Notes under the pieces: model-generated
Told to the model about the DNA's origin: nothing
Database searches by the model: none
What the model saw: the letters and a program-made list of their open reading frames with translations, nothing else
Shown: positions 1 to 12,366 of the stretch, piece by piece
How the letters are laid out: each line of letters starts with the position of its first letter
Position numbering within the stretch: the first letter of the stretch is position 1
Made by a program: the position numbers and the translations under genes
Assembly: GCA_033239005.1 (NCBI GenBank)
Contig: BSQZ01000069.1
Span: 2,591,001 to 2,655,000 of the forward strand
DNA from: Lamellibrachia satsuma
Lineage: Eukaryota; Annelida; Polychaeta; Sabellida; Siboglinidae
Direction: 5' to 3'
Length of the DNA stretch: 64,000 bases

Positions 1-7
1 GGGTTAC

Positions 8-1798
8 CTGTTGAAGTCGATGTACAGCCTGTATGGCGTTAGCATCGTTTTTTAGCTGTGTGGGATCACCCAACAACGTCATCATTGCTTTGATGTGATC
101 CTTCATCTCAGTGTTAGTCAGCTTGAAATTGGCTGAATGAAACATTTTGTTTCTGATGTCTTTAACCTGTAAAACAAGTCATACATGACAAAAGTCTACA
201 CTTATAATCTTAGTAAATAGTTCACATTATATAATGAATAATGCTTTAATTTAAACTATGTGACTGCATGTGCTGCAGAGAAACGACGCTTACACAGGAA
301 AACATGACAGGTTAAACAGAAAGGTTGCCAAAGGTTTTTTGAAGAAAAAAAACAATAATATACACTCTCTCTCTCTCTACGTCTAAACCGATTTTCCACG
401 TAAGGTTTAAAGCACTAAAACTCATCCTAAGTTCATATTTTATCACTGGTGATCACATTCAAATGTTTAGCGGAAAGGGGGACATTTTTAAATACATAAC
501 TGAATGGACCAGTGACTAAAATATTCACTACATGTCATCAACAGGCTATATAATGCCTAAGTATTATTTCCATCACTCATCTGTCAAGTTACAATTGTGT
601 CAGTTGCTAAATATACCAACAATAAAGGAATGTTTTTATTTAGACACGCATTGACTTTTGTTGACCAGTGCATCCAGTGGGTTATGTTTCTTAGTAATTT
701 AAAATAAACAAGTCATGGCAATAACTTAATGAAAAGCACAGGCTTTTTCAATACCGTGTATTTTTTTTATTAATATCTGAAGACGTATTTGACAAAGTGA
801 AAATGCATCAACTTACATCATCGAAAGACTGCCTGTTCGATATGCAGTTGGTGAACAACTGACAGTTAAGTACCAACTGCAACAATCCGATGGGGTCAGT
901 GTCAGCTGCGCCGGCTCTGAATGCATCTTGACCAGGCCCCATAAAGACCTTCGCGATCTCCCAACCATCGGTCTCCCACTTAGATTTGTCTGTGTTCTTC
1001 CAACATGGGATTGTACCTGGAGTAAGTTTGGAGAGTACGTCTTTTTTCCACTCCTGACATCTTTTGTTGCAAACTGTGCACAGACCATGGGCCCTGAGAA
1101 ATAAACAACGCGTCGTGTACTGTGTATATATTGACCTTTACCTACAAGGATGAACATTGCGCAACTTTTCATCTCCTTTTTAGACCATATCCTGACCCGA
1201 AAATAATAACCAACATCTATCATAAACCTGATTACCGATCAGGCAATTATATGAACCAAAATTATTTACTACAACATGTGGACAGTTGTTCGTCAAGCAA
1301 ATGTTGAAAAGTAACATTACAAACATAGAATAAGTAATATGTACTTTTAGTAAAGTGCAGTTGAAATTGGATATACGAAATTACTCATTCTCCTAGTGGC
1401 TGATAAATAGAGACAATTACCTACTATTAATGGCACATAGATAGCAGTAAGTGAATAATGAACAAGTTGTTATCACTATTGTCCAGATATGAAGGCAAAT
1501 TTATTAAATGCTGTTACCAATAATTAATCATTACTGAATAATCACTCAGTGCAACAGAAAACAATAAACCGTCAAACAATTACATACTGACATAGAGTGC
1601 CCCTGTGTGACTGGCATGGCAGGCGTGGGAACCTGAGAAGCAGTGCTTGATGATACTTCTTCACCTGATCGTCGCAGAAGTCATAGAGGCCTTCAGCCGT
1701 GCACAGCAGCGCCTGACCCGCCTTAACCCAATTGACATATTCGACGTCTTGAAATCTGTGTAGCACAGCTATCTTTTTTACTGGTACAGCATCGACAC
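8..1798 (-). CDS. CXorf38: CXorf38-like protein with DZIP3-type HEPN domain (partial, 3 exons)
   Basis: Three minus-strand exons join in frame: 1588-1798, 817-1093 and 8-166, with donors GTATGT, GTAAGT and GTAACC and acceptors TGTAG, CTCAG and ACAG. The first exon reads FQDVEYVNWVKAGQALL, like the N-terminal CXorf38 block around 'YKNWVKAGHCLLLL'. The second has a CxxC pair (CTVCNKRCQEWKKDVL) and then WETDGWEIAKVFMGPGQD, matching the family's 'CQVCAEWKREIL' and 'DAWEVAKAFM'. The third has VKDIRNKMFHSANFKLT, the HEPN signature (R-N-x3-H) of the DZIP3/CXorf38 domain. HEPN domains are often ribonucleases or RNA binders, but the function of CXorf38 itself is not established. The start codon is not in the 1798 exon, which begins with a split codon and no usable in-frame ATG, so a further 5' exon lies upstream and was not found. 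The 3' end is outside the window. Family call secure; upstream structure unknown. Confidence 0.83.
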
Positions 1799-2185
1799 CT
1801 ACAAAATATATGAAAATATATGTCTGTCTGGGAAAGATGGGTTTCCTGGTCTATTACATTTTGCCATGAAGCAGTATGAAATCAACATTGGTCAAATATA
1901 CAGTGAACATTATCATTATCATAATAATATGTGAGTCCCACAAAACGTATTCTGAGTGTCAAAAAGCACGACTAATTTTGTAATGTTATAATTGTGATAT
2001 TATGCAATTTTTTATTAGTGTTTCGTATACTGTTATGTAAACATTACAATCTTCTTAAACTCCCAAGTAAATGAACTAGCAGCATGATATAACGTTTTGA
2101 ATTATGCGATCATAACATTATGTATAACTACAACAATATAGTATGCAATATAGACCTTTCTATTAAATTGATAATTGCATGCACA
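1799..2185. other. AT-rich non-coding stretch upstream of the CXorf38-like exons
   Basis: No exon, RNA gene or repeat recognised. It lies between the first visible CXorf38-like exon and a LINE 3' end, so it is probably intron. Confidence 0.4.
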
Positions 2186-3190
2186 TAGATATAGTAGGCA
2201 GAGCGTAATCTCGAAGAGACGACGCTGATGCGTCCCGTTTTCAACTTGTAAAATTTTGGCAGCGTCCACTGTGGCTGTGAAGGCCGAATCTTGAGTGGCA
2301 GTCCTTGCCGCAGCCAAAGCAGACGAAACAGGATGACATTGGTGGTAGTGCTGCTTTTTGTTTTCGCCACATTCTCTTCTCAGCCACATGCTGGTGTTTC
2401 TTTTCATCTGCCTTTTCAATGCCTCTGCGTGTTGCCTGACGCCAAGCAGTGCGGTCTTCGGCTACTGCTTCCCAGCCTTTGGGGCTGATGTCACAGGCCT
2501 TCATGTCACGATTGCAGGCGTCCTTGAATGTGAGGGCTGGGCGTCCCACTGGCCTCACGCAACTGGTGAATTGTCCATAGAGGATGTCTTTCGGCAAGCG
2601 GCCGTCCTCCATGCGCCGTACATTGCCCAACCAGCGCAGGCGTCTCTGGCTCAGCAGCGAATACACGCTGCGGGTCCTGGCACGGTCCAAAATGTCGCTG
2701 TAGGGGATACAGTCCTGCCAGGTGATGCCGAGGATACGCTTGAGGCACCTCATGTGGAAGGTGTTGAGGCGGCGCTCCTGGCACATGTATGTGATCCACG
2801 ATTCGCTGCCATAGAGGAGGGTGCTTAACACACAGGCCTGGTAGATTCTCATCTTGGCGTTCTCAGTGAGCATCTTATTTTCCCATACTCTTTTGGTCAG
2901 CTTGGCCATAGTGCATGCGGCTTTTCCGATGCGCCTGTTTATCTCAGTGTCCAGCGAAAGGTTGTTGGAGATGTTTGACCCGAGGTAGGTGAAGTCTTCT
3001 ACTACGTCCAGGGTGTAGTCATTGATCTCGACAGAGGGGACTTGGCTTGCATCCTGCGCAATGACGTTCGTCTTCTTCAGGCTGATTGTGAGTCCAAACT
3101 CTGTGCAGGCGTGTGCAAAGCGATTGACCAGCCTCTGGAGGGCCTCTCCTGAGTGGGCAGTGAGTACTGCATCATCCGCATATAGATATA
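2186..3190 (-). mobile_element. 5'-truncated non-LTR retrotransposon (RT C-terminal half)
   Basis: Read on the minus strand, the fragment begins at the reverse transcriptase catalytic motif YADDAVLTAHSGEAL (near 3185). It continues through the thumb and C-terminal region, with KACTMAKLTKRVWENK, LLYGSESWITY, LNTFHMRCLKRILGI, LRWLGNVRRMEDGRLPKDIL and GRPALTFKDACNRDMKACDI, then a terminal C-x2-C zinc-knuckle-like segment (CFGCGKDCHSRFGLHSH). The 3' UTR contains the 'tctcgaagagacgacg' block typical of this LINE group. The open frame from 2909 to 2241 has no stop, so the copy is fairly young, but everything upstream of YADD is missing, which is ordinary 5' truncation. It lies outside known exons. 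Confidence 0.85.
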
Positions 3191-3340
3191 TAACACATTA
3201 ATTAAGCAGCATTGGCATTACGTTGTTTTTGAGATTATATTACAGATATCAAGCAATTGTTCCCATGTACACAGACTCTTTTGAATCTGAAGACACGGTT
3301 TGATTGTCACGTCATCAGCAGTGGTGTCCCACTATATGTC

Positions 3341-3573
3341 TTTGCACTGGTGATTGCCACACTTGTTTCAATACATATTTCACTTTGCACTGGTGATTGA
3401 CACACTTGTTTCAATACCTATTTCACTTTGCACTGGTGATTGACACACTTGTTTCAATACCTATTTCACTTTGCACTGGTGATTGACACACTTGTTTCAA
3501 TACCTATTTCACTTTGCACTGGTGATTGACACACTGATTGACACGCTTGTTTCAATATCTGTTTCACTCTGGT
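3341..3573. repeat. 43-bp minisatellite, about 5 copies
   Basis: The unit starts TTTGCACTGGTGATTGACAC and continues with CACTTGTTTCAATACC. The first and last copies are degenerate. A similar stretch (ctggtgatcgacacgcttgt) recurs at 5758-5777, just beyond the truncated end of the next LINE, so the two sites may be remnants of one older repeat. Confidence 0.85.
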
Positions 3574-4790
3574 GTGAAACAACCAAACACATCACTGCAG
3601 AATGTGCAATGATCAATGTTAAGTGCATCATAAATGAAAAACAATTCTACTTAATATAACACAGCTCGTGTTCTTAATATCCTGGAACACTATTATATCA
3701 CATCACTTTGTTTACTAAGATGACAATTATCCGAACATCATATTTTTTTCTTTTATGAAGCTACCGAAATTGGGTTTGGGTAATTATTCTATAATGCCCA
3801 ACGACAGTGGATCAATGCAACTAAGCTTATAATATCAACTCTTTAACAAAGCATGGCCGCCCATCAACACACAGCTAAGTTTTTAATTATTATATTTTCA
3901 GAAATTGCTTTTTCATAGATTCGAACATACATATAAAAAGAGTTGCATAATACATACATCAAATCATCAAAACATAGCAGTTACCTTATAAGGTATTATT
4001 TTTTAAAAGCTTGTATTTAACATGCATACACGAACCAATAGGTACCTAGTGCACGATCACTAGTATGTCACAAGGTGACCTTTCGGTTGTCCCTTGATCA
4101 GCAGTGATGTCCCACTTCGTTGTGGTACTCGGTTTATTTTCAACGTCTATCCTACGTCGTCATGAAACGAAATAGTGTGAAAGCATACATGTTTGATTTC
4201 TTGTAGACAGAGGCGTCTTGCGTTGACATTATGATTATTCACAGCTGTTTTAATATGCAATAATTAAAACACAGGTAAACCAGCCTCAAGCAATAGTTAC
4301 CAGAAGCATGGACACTCGTGGGTCTGACGCGTGACTCACTTTCTGGTGCCGTAATGATAATGTTAAATAATTTAGTATTGTGAAAGTTATGCATGTAAAC
4401 ATTATTCAATTTTCTTAAATTCTTATACTAATAATAAGTGTGGTTCTTTTAGGTAAATGATTACCAATCAAAGCGCTTCACATAATAAAAATTACGTGTG
4501 AACTAAATGCTCAAAATATTCAGTAAATGAAATTAATTTAAATTAAGCTAACACAACAAAACATTTATCGACTGCTAAAATACAGATTCCATTTTTTTTA
4601 ATTAATAGCCATGTTGTGAAATATAAAGTAATGTCGCTTATATGTACAATTGTCGACGAAAAGCTCAAAATGTTCAATAAATTAAATAGATTAAACTAAA
4701 ACATAACATATTTAGAGTGTTAAAATACAGTTTCAAGCAATGAAATTAATAACCAATACTGTAAAATAGAAAGTAGTGTCACTTATATGC
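3574..4790. other. AT-rich intergenic DNA
   Basis: No coding potential, RNA gene or clear repeat seen. Confidence 0.4.
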
Positions 4791-5746
4791 GAAAGGAAGT
4801 GTTTGTTTCAAGGCAGGTAGTGGAGGTGAAATAGGTGTGTCTTAAGTTTTTTTTCCCGAAAAGCCATTAATGTTCCTGCAGATCGCACACATTTCGGCAG
4901 GTTATTCAACATTTGTGGGCCTGTCACTGCAAAATTGCTCTGTCCGGTCGTTTCTTTGACATTATCACTTTGAGGAGTGTGGTGTCACATGCTGATCGTA
5001 AAGCGCGTGTGGTAGCACACTGTCACACAGTTGAGGTAGTCTGGGGCTAGACTATGCATGATTTTGAATATGTTCATAAATATCTTTAAAATGACTCGAA
5101 TCCTGATCGGCAGCCAATGCAGTGATTGCAGATTTGGTGTAATGTGTTCTCGTCGTCTGGCGCGGTTGATAAGTCGTGCGGCCGAGTTCTGCAGTCGTTG
5201 AAGGCGGTTGAATTGTCCATTGTTCAATCCACTGAGTAGTCCGTTGCAGAAATCAAGACGGTTCAGAACAAAACTGTGCACCGCAGCATGGCACGCCTCT
5301 TGCGTCAGCAGGTGACAAGATGGTAGTAGGCTGAAGAACAGTAACTGGAGACGAGGCGGTCTAACTGCATGTGTCGGTCGAAGTAGCAGCCCAAATTCCT
5401 GGTTGCATCTGTTGATTGTAAAGTAAGTTCAGGTAGTTCCAAACTGGGGCTGCCGTAGACACGTAGATTATGTGGCGACTGCAGCATTTAAACTCGGTTT
5501 TGTCGTTGTTGAGTTTAAGTTGATGTATCAGCATCCATGCTCTACTCTCGCCGATGCACTGGACTAGTAGCTGCTTAACGTTTTCCGGTTCATCAGACAC
5601 CGCAGGGTTACAGTTGATATATAGCTTGATGTCATCAGCGAAACGACGGTAAACAATTGATGTTTCTTGTAGATGTCAGCAATGGGTGTCGTATATGCGT
5701 TGAATATCACTGGTCCAAGTACTGAACCCTGAGGTGAATCGATCAG
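4791..5746 (-). mobile_element. 5'-truncated L2/CR1-like LINE, frameshifted RT remnant
   Basis: On the minus strand it starts at the RT block SPQGSVLGPVIFNAY (near 5740). A frame change then leads to FADDIKLYINCNPAVS (the FADD catalytic motif), AWMLIHQLKLNNDKTEF, ATRNLGCYFDRHMQLD, HSFVLNRLDFCNGLLSGL, LQRLQNSAARLINR, LQSLHWLPIRIRVILKI, and finally NFAVTGPQMLNNLP and LKTHLFHLHYLP. The order matches the C-terminal RT half of L2/CR1-type elements. At least three frameshifts make it inactive. The 5' break falls at RT block 4/5. Confidence 0.82.
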
Positions 5747-5777
5747 TCACACTGATACTGGTGATCGACACGCTTGT

Positions 5778-6090
5778 GGCTACATACCATATAGGGACTG
5801 TTTTATATTTTAATAATTTGTTTTATGTTTGCTATTATCTAAAGCAACTAGGTGGACAAATAGCAACCTAGTTCCAATGTATACCGCTAGATGATCACAT
5901 ACAAATAAATGTAAATGAACTTGCCATACATTTCACCCTACTAAGATTCAAACCTATGGCTATGTTTTTTGTAGCGGAGCAATGATAGTAAACTATAATA
6001 CTCTGACGTTTGTACAACTGGTGCTCATACTGAAAGGAATGCAACACGTTTTAGTTATATACATTACAAATAATTATATATACATATAAT

Positions 6091-6093
<3 letters not shown>
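5778..6093. other. AT-rich stretch without recognised features
   Basis: No gene, repeat or structured element seen. Confidence 0.35.
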
Positions 6094-6297
<204 letters not shown>

Positions 6298-6810
6298 GTT
6301 GACATGTATCACAACGCACTCTCAGCCAATCAGGGTGAAATGACAGCAGTACCAATGTCAACACGGTCAAACATACATATATGAATGCTTCTAGTTCACC
6401 TGAATGACTGGCACATAATGCGGTCATGGTCAGTGAACACAGAGTTGCAGTCAGCACGATAACTGGCCGATACAGTATGACTCATTTATAGGGTCCTTTT
6501 GATAGATTTGACTAGATTGATCAACCAACCCGTGAAGGCCATCCGCTGTATGAGCAACTTATGTATGTTCAGGCCTGTTTATGAAAAGGGGTTTAGAGCA
6601 TACACAATAAACCAGGGATTTCTGGAATGATTTGTAAAAAAATATTACAGTTAAAAATATTATCTCAAAAGGGGGTTCGATCAATCCCCCAAACCTCCCG
6701 TGAGGGTGGGCATGATACATACTTAACCACCCATGCAGGGAAACACTTCTGCCACAACTGCTTGTTATGTGTATATGTCTGGTTATGTTATGGTGTATGT
6801 TATGTTATGC
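6298..6810. other. Non-coding stretch with a possible SINE-like fragment
   Basis: No gene. Around 6670-6725 the sequence GGGGGTTCGATCAATCCCCC resembles a tRNA T-arm/B-box region, but no A box was found, so a SINE is not claimed. Confidence 0.3.
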
Positions 6811-7127
6811 CAGACTAGGCCAGACACTTCCCCGGGAGTCTCAGACTAGGCCAAACACTTCACCGGGAGTCTCAGACTAGGCCAAACACTTCCATTGGAG
6901 TCTCAGGTTAGGCTAGGCACTTCCCTAGGAGTCTCAGGCTAGGCCAGACACTTTCCGTGGAGTCTCAAATTAAGCCAGACACGTCTCCGGGAGTCTCAGG
7001 CTGTGCCAAACACTTCCCCAGAAGTCTCAGGCTGTGCCAGACACTTCCATGGGAGTTTCAATCTAGGCCAGACACTTCCCCGGGAGTCTCAGGCTAGGCC
7101 AGACACTTCCCCGGGGGTCTCAGGCTA
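6811..7127. repeat. 31-bp minisatellite, about 10 copies
   Basis: The unit contains TCAGACTAGGCCAGACACTT and CCCCGGGAGTC. Copies differ by several substitutions, so the array is moderately old. Confidence 0.88.
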
Positions 7128-7463
7128 GCCAGAGCCTGCCTACCAAGGAAGGTTGCACACCAGTCTGTGCCTGCTTCCCTCTGACTAGAACTCTACCCTC
7201 TGCCACCCAACATTATAACTTTAAAACATTTGAACATAAATTAATTCAGTATAATAAATAAAGCCAACAATAATATTTATGCGTAATCATTGATATAGTA
7301 TTTGGGACAATATGAAAGGGAACTCTGAGGTGTCTGGATACAGTTTTTGGGACTATATGACAGGGAATCAATTCTTACTGTGGAACCAACACAAGGTACA
7401 GTATTTGGGATGATATAACACTTTGTTTGCCCCAGAGTAGGGAGATTCCCTGTCATATATATT

Positions 7464-7610
7464 AGGGCTATGCAGATAATAAAAACTAACCACGTGCAAC
7501 TAAAATCAAGAATATCATGCCACTGGTTTACTCAGAATGTGTTCTAAAAGTGGGAGATTCCAGCCATTTCTCCAGTTGACCGAGTGCCGACATGTTAACC
7601 AGTGAGAATG
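7464..7610 (+). repeat. Partial copy of a dispersed MITE-like repeat
   Basis: It shares long blocks, such as AATCAAGAATATCATGCCAC and GTTCTAAAAGTGGGA, with 14955-15100 and 28115-28240. It also shares the shorter block CCGACATGTTAACCAG with the 28-kb copy. See the entry at 14955-15410. Confidence 0.7.
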
Positions 7611-7639
7611 AAATCAGTAACCTAGACTACTGTGAGGTT

Positions 7640-9643
7640 GGTATACACAGAATTGTTATCTCCACTGTAGCCTCCCTCTCCCTCCCATCTTTCCTCTCTA
7701 CATTGTAGTCTCCCTCTTCTACCCAGCCTCCCCATTGCCATCTACATTTCTCTGGGAATCACTCCCTCCTCTGGGAACAACACAGGTGTCTGGATACTGC
7801 ATTTGGGACTATATGACAGGGAATCACTCCCTACTCTGGGAACAACACGGGTGTCTGGATACTGCATTTGGGACTATATGACAGGGAATCACTCCCTACT
7901 CTGGGAACAACACAGGTGTCTGGATACTGCATTTGGGACTATATGACAGGGAATCACTCCCTACTCAGGGAACAACACGGGTGTCTGGATACTGCATTTG
8001 GGACTATATGACAGGGAATCACTCCCTACTCTGGGAACAACACGGGTGTCTGGATACTGCATTTGGGAATATATGACAGGGAATCACTCCCTACTCTGGG
8101 AACAACACAGGTGTCTGGATACTGCATTTGGGACTATATGACAGGGAATCACTCCCTACTCTGGGAACAACACGGGTGTCTGGATACTGCATTTGGGACT
8201 ATATGACAGGGAATCACTCCCTACTCTGGGAACAACACGGGTGTCTGGATACTGCATTTGGGACTATATGACAGGGAATCACTCCCTACTCTGGGAACAA
8301 CACGGGTGTCTGGATACTGCATTTGGGACTATATGACAGGAATCACTCCCTACTCTGGGAACAACACGGGTGTCTGGATACTGCATTTGGGACTATATGA
8401 CAGGGAATCACTCCCTACTCTGGGAACAACACGGGTGTCTGGATACTGCATTTGGGACTATATGACAGGGAATCACTCCCTACTCTGGGAACAACACGGG
8501 TGTCTGGATACTGCATTTGGGACTATATGACAGGGAATCACTCCCTACTCTGGGAACAACACGGGTGTCTGGATACTGCATTTGGGACTATATGACAGGG
8601 AATCACTCCCTACTCTGGGAACAACACGGGTGTCTGGATACTGCATTTGGGACTATATGACAGGGAATCACTCCCTACTCTGGGAACAACACGGGTGTCT
8701 GGATACTGCATTTGGGACTATATGACAGGGAATCACTCCCTACTCTGGGAACAACACGGGTGTCTGGATAATGCATTTGGGACTATATGACAGGGAATCA
8801 CTCCTACTCTGGGAACAACACGGGTGTCTGGATACTGCATTTGGGACTATATGACAGGGAATCACTCCCTACTCTGGGAACAACACGGGTGTCTGGATAC
8901 TGCATTTGGGACTATATGACAGGGAATCACTCCCTACTCTGGGAACAACACGGGTGTCTGGATACTGCATTTGGGACTATATGACAGGGAATCACTCCCT
9001 ACTCTGGGAACAACACGGGTGTCTGGATACTGCATTTGGGACTATATGACAGGGAATCACTCCCTACTCTGGGAACAACACGGGTGTCTGGATACTGCAT
9101 TTGGGACTATATGACAGGGAATCACTCCCTACTCTGGGAACAACACGGGTGTCTGGATACTGCATTTGGGAATATATGACAGGGAATCACTCCCTACTCT
9201 GGGAACAACACGGGTGTCTGGATACTGCATTTGGGACTATATGACAGGGAATCACTCCTACTCTGGGAACAACACGGGTGTCTGGATACTGCATTTGGGA
9301 CTATATGACAGGGAATCACTCCCTACTCTGGGAACAACACGGGTGTCTGGATACTGCATTTGGGACTATATGACAGGGAATCACTCCCTACTCTGGGAAC
9401 AACACGGGTGTCTGGATACTGCATTTGGGACTATATGACAGGGAATCACTCCCTACTCTGGGAACAACACGGGTGTCTGGATACTGCATTTGGGACTATA
9501 TGACAGGGAATCACTCCCTACTCTGGGAACAACACAGGTGTCTGGATAATGTATTTGGGACTACATGACAGGGAATCACTCCCTACTCTACTGTGGGGCC
9601 AACACAGGTGTCTGGGTACTGTATTTGGGACAGTATAACAGGG
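7640..9643. repeat. 65-bp minisatellite array, about 28 copies, with degenerate leader
   Basis: The unit runs GGGACTATATGACAGGGAAT, CACTCCCTACTCTGGGAACA, ACACGGGTGTCTGGATACTG, CATTT (65 bp). Most copies are nearly identical and a few lack one base (64 bp). Because 65 is not a multiple of three, reading frames rotate through units and the 65-90 aa ORFs are by-products. Degenerate 65-bp-like copies occur earlier, at about 7300-7460. The leader at 7660-7745 resembles the 38-bp unit of the array at 10455. Confidence 0.95.
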
Positions 9644-10079
9644 ATTCATGTTCGCATATTTGTATGTTGCTATCATGTCAGGACACCATGGTTTAATACT
9701 AACATGTTGGCTCCATATTATGTCAAGGGAATACAAGGAATAGGGTCGTTGTGAGTCATCGCTGAATGTGTTGTTATTTTCTTATATTTTGTCACTTAGT
9801 CTTAACTGTTATAGGTGTGTATACATACAGATCGCTTGAAATCCTGGTCAGTTTTCTTTAGCCATTCCTTGGAGGTTATTAGACAGACTGGACCCTTTAA
9901 CTGGCCAGGGCAAGTCTTGGATTTACTTGTTTACTGTGTAGCACATACAATCACACTGCCTGCAGAAAGATCTGTAACAGAAATGTATCTGATTGATGCA
10001 TTCAAGCGAACCAACCTTAACAAAGTCAGCCAGTGTTTACCTGGGTCCAGTAGGCATAACAACCATGACATGGCATTTT
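9644..10079. other. Spacer between minisatellites, no gene seen
   Basis: An 88-codon open frame at 9815-10081 shows no recognisable domain and ends inside the following array. I do not regard it as a gene. Confidence 0.35.
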
Positions 10080-10418
10080 GAGCACGATTAACCCTTTCAG
10101 ACTCACATTTGAGCACGATTAACCCTTTCAGACTCACATTTGAGCACGATTAACCCTTTCAGACTCACATTTGAGCACGATTAACCCTTTCAGACTCACA
10201 TTTGAGCACGATTAACCCTTTCAGACTCACATTTGAGCACGATTAACCCTTTCAGACTCACATTTGAGCACGATTAACCCTTTCAGACTCACATTTGAGC
10301 ATGATTAACCCTTTCAGACTCACATTTGAGCACGATTAACCCTTTCAGACTCACATTTGAGCATGATTAACCCTTTCAGACTCACATTTGAGCATGATTA
10401 ACCCTTTCAGACTCACAT
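10080..10418. repeat. 31-bp minisatellite, 11 copies
   Basis: Unit GAGCACGATTAACCCTTTCA plus GACTCACATTT. Copies differ almost only at one C/T site (gcacg/gcatg), so this is a recently homogenised array. Confidence 0.95.
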
Positions 10419-10454
10419 GGTCGCAACCAGGATTTGCTCTAGTCTGTGTACACC

Positions 10455-11366
10455 AATATCTCCATTGTAGCCTCCCTCTCCTTCCCAGCCTCCATATCTC
10501 CATTGTACCCACCTTTCCTTCCCAGCCTCCCTATCTCCATTGTAGCCTCCCTCTCCTTCCCAGCCTCCATATCTCCACTGTACCCACCTTTCCTTCCCAG
10601 CCTCCCTATCTCCATTGTAGCCTCCCTCTCCTTCCCAGCCTCCCTATCTCCATTGTACCCACCTCTCCTTCCCAGCCTCCCTATCTCCATTGTAGCCTCC
10701 CTCTCCTTCCCAGCCTCCCTATCTCCATTGTAGCCTCCCTCTCCTTCCCAGCCTCCCTATCTCCATTGTAGCCTCCCTCTCCTTCCCAGCCTCCCTATCT
10801 CCATTGTAGCCTCCCTCTCCTTCCCAGCCTCCATATCTCCACTGTACCCACCTTTCCTTCCCAGCCTCCCTATCTCCATTGTAGCCTCCCTCTCCTTCCC
10901 AGCCTCCCTATCTCCATTGTACCCACCTCTCCTTCCCAGCCTCCATATCTCCATTGTACCCACCTTTCCTTCCCAGCCTCCCTATCTCCATTGTAACCTC
11001 CCTTTCCTTCCCAGCCTCCCTACCTCCATTGTAGCCTCCCTCTTCTTCTCAGCCTCCCTATCTCCATTGTAGCCTCCCTCTCATTCCCAGCCTCCCTATC
11101 TCCATTGTAGCCTCCCTCTCCTTCCCAGCCTCCCTATCTCCATTGTAGCCTCCCTCTCCTTCCCAGCCTCCCTATCTCCATTGTAGCCTCCCTCTCCTTC
11201 CCAGCCTCCCTATCTCCATTGTAGCCTCCCTCTCCTTCCCAGCCTCCCTATCTCCATTGTAGCCTCCCTCTCCTTCCCAGCCTCCATATCTCCATTGTAC
11301 CCACCTTTATTCCCAGCCTCCCTATCTCCACTGTAGCCTCCCTCTTCTTCTCATCCTCCCTATTGC
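10455..11366. repeat. 38-bp pyrimidine-rich minisatellite, about 24 copies
   Basis: Unit CTCCCTATCTCCATTGTAGC plus CTCCCTCTCCTTCCCAGC. A variant unit replaces GTAGCCTCCC with GTACCCACCT and alternates locally with the main form. One strand is strongly pyrimidine-rich, so triplex or H-DNA formation is conceivable. ORFs here (up to 127 codons) are repeat artefacts. Confidence 0.95.
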
Positions 11367-11484
11367 CATGTTGACTTCTATGGGAAGCATTCAGCCACTC
11401 TGCAATTACTACGCAAAAACTGTTCGTTCATATATCCACCTTTGTTTGCAGCCTGGTACATGTACACATAATATACAGCTGTGG

Positions 11485-11572
11485 CAACGAGAATGAAACT
11501 GCCAAATTCAAACCTGGGTTCTCTTGACTGAGAGTCTGGTGTTCTAACCACTACACCACACAAATGGTGGTT
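11485..11572 (-). mobile_element. tRNA-Glu-derived SINE head
   Basis: On the minus strand, TGGTGTAGTGGTTAGAAC (11541-11558) matches a pol III A box in the tRNA-Glu/Asp style. A CTCTC anticodon-loop-like segment follows, then a B box GGTTTGAATTTGG (11502-11514). The T-arm does not pair well and the acceptor stem is not preserved, so it is a SINE remnant rather than a functional tRNA. Confidence 0.6.
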
Positions 11573-11589
11573 CTGTTTTGGAAACAAGC

Positions 11590-12366
11590 TTCGAGCCACA
11601 CAAAACAGAAGCAGAAATTTATATATGTCAGTATTCAGTTGAATTGCGTTCAGCTGATTCAGTTCAATACATACACAGTCAGGCATAACTAACAAGTTAA
11701 AGACATATGAGGAAAGATATGAAACTACGCAAACAGGGTATTGTGGGAGGTTATCTCCCTCCCAGAATGCAGAAATATTTGATAAAAGTAAGGTCTTGAG
11801 TGGGCAATTGTATGCGTTCCATAGCCACATCTTACAGAAAATAGGGAATTGTTTTAAAGTGAAGATCTCCTGTCCTAAGCAGGCAACCTTGCACCTCTTG
11901 GAGGGACTTGGGATGGATTCAGCCTGTGGGGAATGGGCTCCCATTGTTTGCAAGGGAGAGGGAATATTGTTTTTTATATTATGTACAAAAACATTAACTC
12001 AGTTTAGTGTTGTATAACAAACAAAATGTCTCAAAATAAGGCCCTAGACAATGTGACATTTAGGGGTGCATCTCACAACTTCCCAATACACTGGATAACT
12101 TGAAATGAAAAGTTTGACATAAGCACACTGTAATTCGTGTCACATGTTTGTTTTATGTTTGATCCAACAAAAACATCAGAACAGAAATTGTTGTAACATG
12201 AAAAGTTCTAACATATATAAGGTGACCACCCTCTAGTGTGACCACCTGTTTGGTATGACCACGAGGTGTACCATTCATAGCCATGACAACACAACACAGC
12301 AAGACATCTGAGTACGGTTGACAATGGCTAAAGTCACACTCCTCCATGAACATCATGAGATGCAGC
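11590..12366. other. Non-coding stretch without recognised genes
   Basis: A 191-codon minus-strand frame crosses the SINE and shows no domain. It is rejected as a gene. Confidence 0.35.

Noticed and set aside
6660..6725. Possible tRNA or SINE (GGGGGTTCGATCAATCCCCC)
   Set aside because: B-box-like stem only; no A box or cloverleaf could be assembled.
7749..9643. CRISPR-like array of regular repeats
   Set aside because: Units are contiguous with no unique spacers. This is a eukaryotic minisatellite; the same holds for all arrays here.
9815..10081. 88-codon ORF between two minisatellites
   Set aside because: Ends inside a repeat, no domain, no conserved motif.
10388..10963. Repetitive ORFs of 70-130 codons in the 38-bp array
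   Set aside because: Pyrimidine-rich minisatellite, open on both strands.
11497..11570. Functional tRNA-Glu gene
   Set aside because: Acceptor and T stems do not pair and the B box is mutated. Better explained as a SINE remnant.
11378..11953. 191-codon minus-strand ORF
   Set aside because: Runs through a SINE and unique non-coding sequence; no domain or codon bias seen.
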